A stretch of 5,135 nucleotides of DNA, from the NCBI GenBank assembly GCA_009392075.1, contig VFHG01000009.1, positions 1 through 5,135 of the forward strand, given 5' to 3'. Numbering within the stretch: position 1 is the stretch's first letter; every line of letters begins with the position of its first letter. Below are positions 5,103 to 5,135 of this stretch, piece by piece. The translations under genes were made by a program, and so were the position numbers. The DNA is from SAR202 cluster bacterium (GTDB lineage: Bacteria; Chloroflexota; Dehalococcoidia; UBA3495). Under the pieces are notes generated by a model, which was not told the DNA's origin, did no database searches, and saw only the letters and a program-made list of their open reading frames with translations.

Positions 5103-5135
5103 CAAGATATATCGGCGTTGTGAACGCCAAGATAC
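5103..5135. repeat. inverted repeat with flanking direct repeat at window edge
   Basis: GGCGTT (5114-5119) and AACGCC (5123-5128) form a perfect six-base dyad around GTG, and TATC (5110-5113) and GATA (5131-5134) extend it across a two-base AA interruption. CAAGATA also occurs twice as a direct repeat (5103-5109 and 5128-5134). This could be an operator for a gene beyond the window or part of a larger structure cut off at the edge. Confidence 0.4.

Noticed and set aside
4938..5135. tRNA or small RNA gene in the right intergenic region
   Set aside because: No cloverleaf-compatible acceptor and T-arm pairing, and no GGTTCRA-like T-loop motif in suitable position.
1..5135. Defence island, mobile element, biosynthetic cluster or CRISPR
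   Set aside because: No transposase, integrase, nuclease, toxin, spaced repeats or clustered biosynthetic genes were found. The genes look like unrelated chromosomal loci.

Overview
This is an ordinary-looking bacterial chromosome segment of intermediate GC content with five intact protein genes and one gene cut off by the window start. The best guess for the source is a Chloroflexota bacterium, perhaps a Dehalococcoidia/SAR202-type lineage. This rests on the combination of an rplL followed by a small double-CXXC protein instead of rpoB, an S41 lipoprotein, an EthD-like protein, a DUF885 metalloprotein and a PIG-L deacetylase. It is an inference from remembered gene content, not a proven assignment. 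I see no mobile element, CRISPR array, phage gene, rRNA or tRNA.

Layout. Positions 1-177 (+) hold the C-terminal domain of ribosomal protein L7/L12. It is followed 30 bp later by a 77-residue zinc-ribbon-like protein that starts on TTG behind a strong AGGAGG (208-441, +). A long A-tract/stem/T-tract hairpin (473-504) closes this operon and, read on the other strand, also ends the convergent S41 gene (536-1951, -). That gene encodes a PDZ-containing lipoprotein of the C-terminal processing protease family in which the expected catalytic residues are all replaced. A 211-bp divergent intergenic region (1952-2162) carries a plausible promoter for the EthD-like gene (2163-2477, +), which ends at a clear intrinsic terminator (2500-2530). 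Just after the terminator comes a 553-residue DUF885 putative metallopeptidase (2561-4222, +). It converges, with only 7 bp between stop codons, on a PIG-L/LmbE-type deacetylase (4230-4937, -). The last 198 bp (4938-5135) have no convincing gene and contain the PIG-L ribosome binding site, a possible promoter, a GC-rich hairpin with a T-run and an inverted repeat at the edge.

How the genes fit together. The first two genes look like the tail of a ribosomal protein operon. The other four are individually oriented accessory or housekeeping enzymes with no obvious shared pathway. The most interesting item is the apparent pseudoprotease: an S41/CTP protein with an intact fold signature, PDZ domain and lipobox but with Arg, Asp and Tyr at the Ser, Lys and Gln triad positions. 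I do not see a convincing new multi-gene system here.
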